Positions 8,318 through 14,873 of a DNA stretch of 16,504 nt are shown piece by piece. Each line of letters opens with the position of its first letter. Positions within the stretch are counted from its first letter, which is position 1. The notes below the pieces were generated by a model. That model had not been told where the DNA came from and searched no databases. It saw nothing but the letters and a program-made list of their open reading frames with translations. Source of the stretch: an uncultured Bacilli bacterium (lineage in GTDB: Bacteria; Bacillota_I; Bacilli_A; RF39; UBA660); contig CALWAA010000138.1 in assembly GCA_944372725.1 (NCBI GenBank), forward strand, positions 1 through 16,504. Reading direction: 5' to 3'. The translations under genes and the position numbers were made by a program.

Positions 8318-9050
8318 CTACACACCTCTTTGGTCTACAGGCCAAATTATTTTGTGTAATTGTAGCTGAACTCTTATAGGAACTTTTTTATCAAACATAT
8401 TATTTTTCTGCATATATGTTACTATATCTTTTGGTTCTATTTCTCCAAATACTGGGCTTAAATATACATAGTTGGAACAATTATATTTTAAAGAACCGGG
8501 TATAATATACTCTGTTATTATTTCGTTTGCTTTATTTAAATCTTCGATACTTCCAACTACAAATTTATAAACTATATTACGATATTTATTTTTATAAACA
8601 TCAAAATTATTTTCTAACATACATATATCCATACCTGAACTAGGACATTTGTAATCTACTGTAAACCAAAGGTTATTATCGTACTTGTTTAATACATATC
8701 CATCTTCGTTAAAATATTCTGATATATCCACAGATCCATTTGTTTCTACATTTACATCATATCCAGCTTCACATAGGGCTTGAATTAAATATTTAACATC
8801 TGGATGTATTAGTGGTTCCCCTCCTGTTAGTGTTATATTTTGTGTTGGGTATTTTTCACATTCTGTTATTATATCTGTTATAGTCATTTCTTGATAAGGT
8901 AATTTGTCTTTTTCTTCTGCCATACAGGCATATTGTGAATCACACCAAACACATCCGTAAATTACATCCATATAATCTTATAAATGTTGTTAGTTCTCCA
9001 GCTCTTTTTCCTTCTCCATCAATACTATTAAACAATTCAACAACTTTCAT
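8318..9050 (-). CDS. queE: 7-carboxy-7-deazaguanine synthase QueE (+1 recoding at CGG)
   Basis: A 243-aa radical SAM enzyme converting CPH4 to 7-carboxy-7-deazaguanine. The start ATG at 9050 overlaps the queD stop. The N-terminus VELFNSIDGEGKRAGELTTF is the typical QueE opening. The iron-sulfur motif is C29-x3-C33-x2-C36, split by a frame change at aat tta CGGA tgt gtt tgg tgt (8957-8954). Reading CGGA as one residue gives CNL-X-CVWCD. The 0-frame stops five codons later. TLTGGEPLIHPD, VETNGS and the late HKIIWP line follow. Family members usually have Arg at X but other residues occur, so this site alone does not tell Gly from Arg. Confidence 0.92.
8954..8957 (-). other. CGGA +1 recoding site in queE (Fe-S motif)
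   Basis: Minus-strand context is tgt aat tta CGGA tgt gtt tgg. It sits between Cys29 and Cys33 of CxxxCxxC. The shift is required to keep all three cluster ligands in one protein. Confidence 0.85.
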
Positions 9051-9398
9051 CAGTCATTATCCTCCTCGTAAGTCGCTATATTTCCTTCTGATTCTTGTAC
9101 TGTAACTTTATAACAAGTTACTATTTGTTCATATATCCATTTTGCTATATTTTCTGCTGTTGGATTTATTCCCTTTAATTCTGGAACATTATTTAAATAT
9201 TGATGGTCTAATTTATCGTGTATCATTTTTTTAATATTTGTAAAATCTTCTACCATACCATTTTCATTTAATTCTTTAGACTTACAATAAACTGTTACAA
9301 TCCAATTATGACCGGTGTAAATTTTCACATTTACTTTCGTAATTTAGTGTTAAATTATGTGCTCCAGCTATTTCCATTCTTTTACTTACATAATACAT
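9050..9398 (-). CDS. queD: 6-carboxy-tetrahydropterin synthase QueD (+1 recoding at CGG)
   Basis: A 115-aa enzyme making 6-carboxy-5,6,7,8-tetrahydropterin, the second preQ0 step. It starts at ATG 9398 behind AGGAGGTAATTATAA. EIAGAHNL supplies the first zinc His (H14) and CENLH the catalytic Cys24. The next codon is CGGT (9314-9311), followed by cat aat tgg. Read as one Gly, it restores CENLHGHNW with zinc residues H28 and H30. Read as a triplet, translation stops two codons later. DKLDHQYLNN and NPTAENIAKWI complete the family signature. The stop TGA shares a base with the queE ATG, implying coupled translation. The length is normal once the shift is included. Confidence 0.92.
9311..9314 (-). 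other. CGGT +1 recoding site in queD (HGH motif)
   Basis: Minus-strand context is aat tta cac CGGT cat aat tgg. The recoded residue is the Gly between two zinc-binding His of HGH, so Gly is strongly expected. The 0-frame is CGG TCA TAA. Confidence 0.88.
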
Positions 9399-9411
9399 TT
9401 ATAATTACCTC

Positions 9412-9852
9412 CTATTTTAAAATTAATTTTGTTGAATATTCGTCTTTTATAGAAGACAATTCCATTTCTACTATTTTTATATTATTAGAATATTTATATA
9501 CTTCATATAGATAGTACTCTATTTTTTCTTTTAAATATTGTATTAAGTTTTCTGCTACTACTTCTGTATCCAATTCTATATACGGTATATCGTATCTTTT
9601 TAATATAGTAGCAATTTCTTTACATACTGGATTATTTATATTAAATATAAACTGTCTGTCAGGAACAGCTTCACTTAAAATAGATTTTAATTCTTCTTGT
9701 GGAATTATCATTCCCACTGGTTGTACTTGTGGTCCTTCTACTGTAACTTTTAATTTATATGTTCTACTGTATAATCCATCATATTTTGTATTTGTTTTTG
9801 GTAATATATGTGCTGTTTCAAATATTTGTGTACTAGTTGTTTGTAATATCAT
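9412..9852 (-). CDS. Degenerate 6-pyruvoyl-tetrahydropterin synthase/QueD paralog (internal start)
   Basis: A 146-aa domain that can start at its own ATG (9852), 8 nt after AAAGGAGAAG. It shows the PTPS outline: IFETAHILP at the start, LKVTVEG, GMIIPQEELKSIL where QueD has its DFG-like helix, DRQFIFN and TEVVAENLIQYL like the PTAEN line. The HGH zinc motif of QueD is absent (YSRTYKL stands there), and the catalytic Cys is missing. It is therefore probably not a CPH4 synthase. It lies immediately upstream of the true queD on the same strand, suggesting duplication and divergence, perhaps into a partner or binding protein. The family call is moderately sure and the role unknown. Confidence 0.6.
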   Translation of the reverse strand: MILQTTSTQIFETAHILPKTNTKYDGLYSRTYKLKVTVEGPQVQPVGMIIPQEELKSILSEAVPDRQFIFNINNPVCKEIATILKRYDIPYIELDTEVVAENLIQYLKEKIEYYLYEVYKYSNNIKIVEMELSSIKDEYSTKLILK

Positions 9853-10123
9853 AGTATTTACTTCTCCTTTATTTTTCTTATTATAGGTTAAATCTTTTCC
9901 ATATAATTGTATATACATCGGTCTTAAAATTTGTATAGCTTCTTTACATTGAGCTCTTGTAAATTTAGAAACGTGTGTATCATCTATTTCTAGATTCATT
10001 CTATTACTTAACATTTTATACATAGATCCTCTAGTTTTCTTTTTATTGTATCCGTATAGCCCATATTGCATCTAAATATCTATGTACAGTATGTCTATAA
10101 TGTTGTAAATTTTTATAACTCAT
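9412..10123 (-). CDS. DUF3268-like domain fused in frame to a degenerate PTPS/QueD-like domain (+1 recoding at CGG)
   Basis: Translation starts at ATG 10123, after AAGGAGGTCTGTTTAAA. The first 23 residues (YRHTVHRYLDAIWAI) reach gct ata CGGA tac (10054-10051). The 0-frame stops three codons later. Reading CGGA as one residue continues AIGYNKKKTRGSMYKML and FTRAQCKEAIQILRPMY. This resembles the C-terminal half of DUF3268 phage proteins, without the zinc-finger half. No stop separates this part from the PTPS-like domain, so the product is a 236-aa fusion. A good internal start for the second domain exists at 9852. The fusion is read directly; function is unknown. Confidence 0.72.
10051..10054 (-). 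other. CGGA +1 recoding site in the DUF3268-like gene
   Basis: Minus-strand context is gct ata CGGA tac aat aaa. The 0-frame reads CGG ATA CAA TAA. The 23 codons upstream have a strong ribosome binding site, and the long continuation lies in the +1 frame. Confidence 0.8.
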
Positions 10124-10142
10124 TTTAAACAGACCTCCTTTT

Positions 10143-10619
10143 TTAATAAAGAGTTTTGTCTGTTTTATATTGATATTTTCTAAATGTTTTTATTGTTTCT
10201 TCATTATCCATTTTTACTGTTTTTAATATTGAACTAGTACTTTGTAGATCATTCATTGTTTTAATATATTTATAAATTAAATCATCTCTAAATCCTATTT
10301 CTTCAGCATCTTCTTTACTATTTCCATAATAAACTAATTTAATATTTGCCCAAATAATTGCAGATAAACACATAGGACAAGGATAACAACTTGTATATAA
10401 TTCACATCCTGTTAAATCGTATGTATTTAAATTTTTACAAGCATCTCTTATAGCTTCTATTTCTGCGTGTGCTGTTGGGTCGTTATTTTTTAATACATTA
10501 TTTTTTCCTAAACCTACAATAAAATCATTTTTAACTACAACTGCTCCAAAAGGTCCTCCGTGATTTAATAATAGATTTTGACAAGCTAACTCGTCTGCTA
10601 CTTGCATATATTTATTCAA
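10143..10619 (-). CDS. guaD: Guanine deaminase (cytidine deaminase superfamily)
   Basis: A 158-aa zinc deaminase that closely follows the bacterial GuaD pattern. It has GGPFGAVVVK (residues 21-30), NDPTAHAEIEAIR with the zinc His51 and catalytic Glu53, and TSCYPCPMC with Cys81 and Cys84. The C-terminal FRKYQYK line fits the family. It would deaminate guanine to xanthine; another deazapurine-type substrate is possible in this context. The start is TTG at 10619, eight bases after AGGAGG; an ATG four codons later has poorer spacing. Why a deazaguanine phage carries it is open: it might lower free guanine, which competes at a transglycosylase, or act on a pathway intermediate. That is inference. 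Confidence 0.87.
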   Translation of the reverse strand: MNKYMQVADELACQNLLLNHGGPFGAVVVKNDFIVGLGKNNVLKNNDPTAHAEIEAIRDACKNLNTYDLTGCELYTSCYPCPMCLSAIIWANIKLVYYGNSKEDAEEIGFRDDLIYKYIKTMNDLQSTSSILKTVKMDNEETIKTFRKYQYKTDKTLY

Positions 10620-10639
10620 TATTAACTCCTCCTTATTTA

Positions 10640-10663
10640 GTTAGGTAGTTAATACTACCTAAC
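10640..10663. terminator. 10-bp perfect hairpin after yhhQ
   Basis: GTTAGGTAGT and ACTACCTAAC (10640-10649 and 10654-10663) form a perfect 10-bp stem with a 4-nt loop, between the yhhQ stop and the next ribosome binding site. No U-run follows on the minus strand, so it could be an attenuator or processing site rather than a full terminator. Confidence 0.45.
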
Positions 10664-10664
10664 A

Positions 10665-11330
10665 TTATTTAGTTTGTAAATTTTTTAAATATCTAACAAA
10701 TTTTGCAGTTAAAGGAGAAACAACAGATTCTATCAATGTTTCTAATATTGTTGTACATAGTACTAAAGTTCCTATCATTTGCCAAGGATTCTCTACAGTA
10801 CCTGTAATTCCTAAAGGAGCAAATGATATTAAATAAAATAATCCATTATCTACTAATTGTCCAAAGAATGTAGATGTTATAGCTCTACCTATAAATCCTA
10901 AAGACTTATCTGGATTTTTACTATGTTTTTTCATTAAATACATAATTTGAGTATTAATATAATTTCCTAATAAGAATGCTATTATAGAACCTATAGCTAT
11001 TCTCCATCCTGTACCTAATACTGTTGAATAGGCACTTCCTACAAAATCATTAGTACCTGGAATTGCTATTGCTATCCAACATACAATATTAAAACATATA
11101 TTTAATAAGGCACTTCCTGTAAATGTTAATATAGCTCTTTTCTTTCCATAAACTTCTGTTATTACATCCATACAAGCGAAAACTAACCAAGATATTAATG
11201 TTCCACCTGTTGTAACTGCAAATAAAATATTTCCAAATGTTTTAACTGCTAAAATGTTTTGTAACACTGAACCTGTTACATAAAAAGCGGTTATTACTAT
11301 TAACCAATTTATTAATTTTTTATTTTCCAT
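10665..11330 (-). CDS. yhhQ: YhhQ/VUT-family queuosine-precursor transporter
   Basis: A 221-aa integral membrane protein with about six hydrophobic segments, including LIVITAFYVTGSVLQNI near the N-terminus. Family landmarks are NILAVKTFG, FACMDVITEVYGKKRA, GQLVDNGLFY and the C-terminal LIESVVSPLT line. YhhQ proteins import preQ0/preQ1 (COG1738). Here it would let the phage salvage host or medium 7-deazaguanines for DNA modification. I set the start at ATG 11330 (MENKK) because AGGAGGAAATATAAA precedes it; a longer in-frame extension to 11378 lacks such a site. A hairpin separates it from the next gene. Confidence 0.88.
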   Translation of the reverse strand: MENKKLINWLIVITAFYVTGSVLQNILAVKTFGNILFAVTTGGTLISWLVFACMDVITEVYGKKRAILTFTGSALLNICFNIVCWIAIAIPGTNDFVGSAYSTVLGTGWRIAIGSIIAFLLGNYINTQIMYLMKKHSKNPDKSLGFIGRAITSTFFGQLVDNGLFYLISFAPLGITGTVENPWQMIGTLVLCTTILETLIESVVSPLTAKFVRYLKNLQTK

Positions 11331-11381
11331 TTTATATTTCCTCCTAGTATTTTTATAGTTGGTTGGATTTACATACAACTT

Positions 11382-11822
11382 TTATATGTTAAATAGTGAA
11401 GGTCTTGATTTATATATTTGTTTTTTCATAAAACTAATTTGGTATCCCATTCCACTATATTGTTCTAAAGGTAAATTAACTTTTTTAAAATAAGGTAATA
11501 ATTCCTTATAATAATTTTTTCCACATAGAAAAGTTATTTCTGTATCACTGTTTATATTTAAATCATTTAATTGTCTTAAGACTTTTTGTGTCCATTCTTT
11601 ATATTGTTCTTGTGTAGCTTCGTTTAATGTAATATTATAAGGAGTAATTATATCGTGTAAATGTAGTACTCCGTATTTTGCGGATAATATAAATATATTA
11701 TCTTCACTTGTTAAAGTTTTAGCATACTGTAAACAAGTAGAAAAATAATTACCTTGATACATTTTATAAGCTTCACAAGTTACTATATTTTTCTTTTTAC
11801 CACATCCTATAAACACTACCAT
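11382..11822 (-). CDS. DUF6884-like protein of the deazaguanine cluster
   Basis: A 146-aa protein. It starts VVFIGCGKKK and carries AYKMYQGNYFS, IFILSAKYGVLHL, a TPYNITL line and FLCGKNYY. These resemble the DUF6884 family, small proteins of unknown or poorly known biochemistry. Its ribosome binding site AAGGAG is inside the end of queC, and it lies between queC and the transporter. That placement suggests a role in making or handling the modified base, for example tailoring preQ0 before or after insertion. That role is inference from context; no catalytic mechanism can be read from the sequence. Confidence 0.7.
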   Translation of the reverse strand: MVVFIGCGKKKNIVTCEAYKMYQGNYFSTCLQYAKTLTSEDNIFILSAKYGVLHLHDIITPYNITLNEATQEQYKEWTQKVLRQLNDLNINSDTEITFLCGKNYYKELLPYFKKVNLPLEQYSGMGYQISFMKKQIYKSRPSLFNI

Positions 11823-11827
11823 ATAAA

Positions 11828-12556
11828 CTACTCCTTATTAATCGTTTTTACATTACTGTCTTTATACTCTATTGGATCTTCTACACCGTTTAACTTAAAA
11901 GCATTTAATCTATCAATACAAGTACCACAGGTGCCACAAGCTTTATCTCCTCCTTCATAGCAAGACCAAGTTAATTCATATGGAACATTTAAGTTTAAAC
12001 CTGTTTTAACTACTTCAGCTTTATTCATATTAATTAAAGGTCTATTAATATGTATTTTTCCATAAGTTCCGATATTGATAGCTTCGTCCATCGCTTCGGC
12101 AAATTCAGGACTGCAATCTGCATAAGCTTGTCCAGCAGCATCATCTGCGTGTGCTCCATAATAAATTTCTACTTCTTCACCAGGAAATAAACTATCTGCA
12201 TAAGCTGTTGCTATGGATAAGAACAAACCATTTCTAAAAGGAACATAAGTTGCTACTCTTCCTTCTCCATTTTCTTGTATTTGTTCTACATAACTTTTAT
12301 GTTCTATTTCATTTCCACCTTTTACTAAAGTACATACATCTTTAGCATATTTCATTACATTCGAAATATCTTCTTCTATATGTTTTACTTTATAGTATTC
12401 TGCTATTTTTCTAGCACATTCTAATTCTTTGTCGTGTTTTTGTCCATAATATAAAGAAGCTGTAATAACATTTTCACTTCCATATTTTTGTATTGCTAAA
12501 GCTACACACGTTGTAGAATCTACTCCTCCAGAATTTAATACTAAAGCTTTTCCCAT
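11828..12556 (-). CDS. queC: 7-cyano-7-deazaguanine (preQ0) synthase QueC
   Basis: A 242-aa ATP-dependent enzyme that converts 7-carboxy-7-deazaguanine to preQ0. The PP-loop is LNSGGVDST (residues 7-15). Further family lines are SLYYGQKHDKEL, TYVPFRNGLFLS and YYGAHADDA. A zinc site of four Cys is visible near residues 198-213 (SCYEGGDKACGTCGTC). The length is usual for the family. The start ATG at 12556 follows AAAGGAGGTGTAAAA. Of the four preQ0-pathway enzymes here, it is the only one without an in-frame CGG recoding site. Its end overlaps the ribosome binding site of the DUF6884-like gene, suggesting co-translation. Confidence 0.97.
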   Translation of the reverse strand: MGKALVLNSGGVDSTTCVALAIQKYGSENVITASLYYGQKHDKELECARKIAEYYKVKHIEEDISNVMKYAKDVCTLVKGGNEIEHKSYVEQIQENGEGRVATYVPFRNGLFLSIATAYADSLFPGEEVEIYYGAHADDAAGQAYADCSPEFAEAMDEAINIGTYGKIHINRPLINMNKAEVVKTGLNLNVPYELTWSCYEGGDKACGTCGTCIDRLNAFKLNGVEDPIEYKDSNVKTINKE

Positions 12557-12621
12557 TTTTACACCTCCTTTACTTTATAATATTTATAAATAACACAATA
12601 TTAAATATTGAGTAACTTATA

Positions 12622-13554
12622 CTAAAACATTTTAAATAATTTTGTTTGATGAGATATTGTTTCTTTATACACATAATTTTTTGCCCATTCACTTAAATAT
12701 GCTGCATTAACTTCTTCACGTGCGTATCTATCTGTTCTAACTTGTTCATAAGTATATCCCAATTCAAGTAAGTGGTCTTTAACTACTTTTTGTTTTCTTG
12801 GAAGTAAATTTGTAAAATTATCTGGATTTTTTTCTGTTTGTTCACTAACACAAACAGTTCCTAATTCTGTAAATATACTTCCTGTCATAGCTGTCATTAA
12901 CCATCCTGTACTATCGGCACTTGTTATAGGATATTTTTCTAATAAATCTAAACTAGTCATTCCAAATGCGTGTGTTTTTACATTAGGATTTGTAGATTTT
13001 TTAATAGCTTCAAAACATCTAGATAAAAAAGCTTCTTTAACTGGTTTTGCTTTACTTACCATTCCTCCTAAAGCTATATATTTAATGTGTTCTCCATTTT
13101 CATCTGTCCAATTTAAAGCTTGTTCTAAAAATTTTTGTGGTTCTCCTACGTGATATGTATACAATAATCCATCTTTATTAATTATTCTTTCTCTCATATA
13201 CAAATAGTTTTCCCAGGTTTTTTGTGCAGCTTCTTCTACTTGTGATTGAGTAGGTGCCTTATCTATATTTCCAGGAATACTATCTACTTGTCCAAACAAA
13301 TAAATATAATCTACTCTTTCATTTAACCATTGTATATAAGCATCTACATCTACTTCTTTTCCTTTTGTCCAAGCTGTAAACGCTCCAGAATCTATAAATA
13401 GTTTAGATCCTGTATCTCCTTTTTGTTTTACATTAGTAATCCATTTTTCTATCAATGATTTATCGTTCATATAGGATAATAATTTATCATATCCTTGTTG
13501 TTGTATCCATTTAGTTGTAGCTTGATGTGATGCTCCTGCTAAATATATATTCAC
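12622..13554 (-). CDS. dpdA: DpdA-like DNA 7-deazaguanine transglycosylase (TGT superfamily)
   Basis: A 310-aa phage-type relative of tRNA-guanine transglycosylase. It is expected to exchange guanine in DNA for a preQ0-type base. Recognisable lines are LFIDSGAFTAW (residues 52-62, active-site Asp region), GQVDSIPG (89-96), ALGGMVSK (161-168), HAFGMTS (195-201) and YPITSADSTGW (208-218), the TIM-barrel loops typical of phage DpdA proteins. It starts at GTG (13554), chosen because AAAGGGGTGA lies 8 nt upstream. It sits directly upstream of queC, and the preQ0 genes follow on the same strand. A QueF-type reductase, an amidotransferase and an ArcS are not seen nearby, so the inserted base may be preQ0 itself. 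Family confidence is high; substrate and exact product are inferred. Confidence 0.85.
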   Translation of the reverse strand: MNIYLAGASHQATTKWIQQQGYDKLLSYMNDKSLIEKWITNVKQKGDTGSKLFIDSGAFTAWTKGKEVDVDAYIQWLNERVDYIYLFGQVDSIPGNIDKAPTQSQVEEAAQKTWENYLYMRERIINKDGLLYTYHVGEPQKFLEQALNWTDENGEHIKYIALGGMVSKAKPVKEAFLSRCFEAIKKSTNPNVKTHAFGMTSLDLLEKYPITSADSTGWLMTAMTGSIFTELGTVCVSEQTEKNPDNFTNLLPRKQKVVKDHLLELGYTYEQVRTDRYAREEVNAAYLSEWAKNYVYKETISHQTKLFKMF

Positions 13555-13589
13555 TTTTTATATCACCCCTTTACAATATATATAACACC

Positions 13590-13624
13590 TTTACTAGTGT
13601 ACTTATTTAAGTTACACTAGTAAA
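13590..13624. terminator. 12-bp perfect inverted repeat between polA and dpdA
   Basis: TTTACTAGTGTA (13590-13601) and TACACTAGTAAA (13613-13624) form a perfect 12-bp stem with an 11-nt loop, just past the polA stop on the minus strand. No clear U-run follows the stem, so it may be a weak terminator, an RNA-processing site or a dyad operator. The structure is seen directly; the role is inferred. Confidence 0.5.
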
Positions 13625-13635
13625 AGTATATGTTA

Positions 13636-13867
13636 TTAATAATCTTTTCTTTCTTTATATAATCCCTTAGTTATAAAATCATTATATTGTTTTTCTGTTA
13701 TTTCATCGTCTTCCATAGATACTTCCGGTCCATACCAATAAAAAAATCCGCTCTGTATCACACTTCATCGGGATATTTATTCTTTCTGCTCCAGCTTGTA
13801 TCATTAAACCACTTAATAACTCTCCACATCTTTTTCTATTTTCAAATGGACACTCTGCTATAATCTC
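13636..13867 (-). CDS. polA: DNA polymerase family A, exon 3 (C-terminus; +1 recoding at CGG)
   Basis: The last exon begins EIIAECPFENRK, completing motif C (HD|E, the metal-binding Asp-Glu pair), and runs through INIPMKCDTE to a WYG element typical of phage Pol I C-termini. It ends KERKDY with TAA at 13638-13636. The exon has 232 bases, one base too many for a single frame. The change of frame lies at gag CGGA ttt (13750-13747): reading CGGA as one residue gives CDTEGFFYWYGPEVSMEDDE. Reading CGG as a triplet instead gives a tail that stops after about 15 codons. The acidic tail is clearly coding by composition. Identification of the 3' part as the same polymerase is secure; the residue inserted at the site is unknown (Gly is predicted). 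Confidence 0.88.
13747..13750 (-). other. CGGA +1 recoding site in polA C-terminus
   Basis: Minus-strand context is aca gag CGGA ttt ttt tat tgg. Seven T follow the CGGA. The count matters, because the 7-T run fixes the shift: the WYGPEVSMEDDE frame is reached only by reading four bases here. The nearby homopolymer makes a sequencing error slightly more thinkable at this site than at the other eight. Confidence 0.75.
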
Positions 13868-14777
13868 CAAATTTGTTAGTCACATAGTTTCCTATATGTT
13901 CAGACTATATCTTCAATGTTTTTCAAACATTGTTAACCACTTTAAGTAGTGTTAATTACTACTTTACATCGCTACACTCATCACGATTAGTCGTTACACT
14001 TTCAATTAAGATGAATACTATTTAGTACTATATTTCTAACTCCGTTAACTTTAATATTTGTGTATAATGAAATTTGTTGATAAGTTAAACCTTGTTTTCT
14101 TAAATTATGTATTTTATTATATAAAGCTGGTGTTACTTCTACCATAATATTATTTAAATTTTTAACTTTGCCTTTATAAGGTATATAGGTAGGTTTCTTG
14201 CCTTTATGCTTGATGGAATTTAACAATTTCATTTTATTAGCTTTTTCCTCCCCGTATATTTCAATATGATTCCTACCTTTGTAATAATTACTTAATTTTC
14301 TCTTCATATAAATAGATTTATTTATACTATTCATAGAGTTATAAATATTTTGACTATTTATTCCTCCATAAAAATTCATCCAATAATCCTCACGTTCATT
14401 ACCTAGATTATCTTCTACCAACTCTATAACAGAGTATATGAAACTTTGAACTCCAAATTTATTGTAATCGGTCTGTAAATACTCATTACAATGTCTATTA
14501 TTTTTTAAATCGTTTATATGTTCTTTTCTTCTTTTAGTATAGTTCTTTGTTTGTCCAATATAAACTTTATTATTTTTTACACATTGTATTTTATATATAG
14601 TTTTAATAATAACCACCTTCTTTGTTTAGCACGGTATTACCTTGTCCAACTTCATTGGATTTAGGTTCCCTTACTCATAAACTATTACTAGTTCTGAACC
14701 GTTAGCTGTTATATTTTATAACAACACCCTATTAACATAGGTTCGGTTAATTTTAACACGACAAGTTTACATAAAAT
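13868..14777 (-). mobile_element. Group I intron 2 in polA, with GIY-YIG ORF
   Basis: A 910-nt intron placed exactly between the catalytic Asp and Glu of polymerase motif C (HD|E). The exon end ACACGAT pairs perfectly with GTCGTGT at 14762-14756, with the U.G wobble at the splice site, giving a 7-bp P1. A Q-like AATACCGTGCTAAAC precedes the ORF. After the ORF, an R-like AACGACTAATCG and an S-like GAAGATATAGTC form P7. The intron ends in G before GAG ATT. Group I identity is well supported, probably subgroup IA. Confidence 0.9.
14002..14616 (-). CDS. GIY-YIG homing endonuclease (intron 2)
   Basis: A 204-aa homing endonuclease within polA intron 2. The GIY-YIG signature is IYKIQCVKNNKVYIGQT, followed by TKRRKEH, SVIELVED with the expected catalytic Glu, and ENWNFYGG-like spacing (REDYWMNFYGGINS). 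The C-terminal part is basic and ends in a helix-turn-helix-like segment (LRKQGLTYQQISLYTNIKVNGVRNIV) suited to binding its target site. The start is uncertain: I use GTG at 14616, but it overlaps the AAGAAGGTGG that would be the ribosome binding site, so a start a few codons downstream is possible. It is unrelated in detail to the intron 1 endonuclease, so the two introns were probably acquired separately. Confidence 0.87.
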   Translation of the reverse strand: MVIIKTIYKIQCVKNNKVYIGQTKNYTKRRKEHINDLKNNRHCNEYLQTDYNKFGVQSFIYSVIELVEDNLGNEREDYWMNFYGGINSQNIYNSMNSINKSIYMKRKLSNYYKGRNHIEIYGEEKANKMKLLNSIKHKGKKPTYIPYKGKVKNLNNIMVEVTPALYNKIHNLRKQGLTYQQISLYTNIKVNGVRNIVLNSIHLN

Positions 14778-14873
14778 ATCGTGTACTGGAAAAAGCATTC
14801 GAAATCCTAATCTTTTAAGTTCTTCATTTTGTCCTATTAATATCATAGCACGCTTACTCATATCAGCTGCACT
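14778..14873 (-). CDS. polA: DNA polymerase family A, exon 2
   Basis: A 32-codon exon between two group I introns. It encodes SAADMSKRAMILIGQ and onward to LFPVHD. SAAD continues the conserved TIQG-SAAD line begun in exon 1. VHD is the first part of catalytic motif C (HDE), and the Glu comes from exon 3. The boundaries follow from protein continuity. They are supported by the group I rules: the upstream exon ends in T, the intron ends in G, and a P1 pairing with a U.G wobble is visible at both 5' splice sites. The length of 96 bases keeps the frame, so no recoding is needed here. Confidence 0.9.

Noticed and set aside
13747..13750. The exon 3 CGG at first looked like a normal in-frame Arg codon (a counterexample)
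   Set aside because: Recounting the T run after CGGA (seven, spanning the 13740/13741 line break) showed that the WYGPEV frame is reached only by a +1 shift. The exon length of 232 confirms it.
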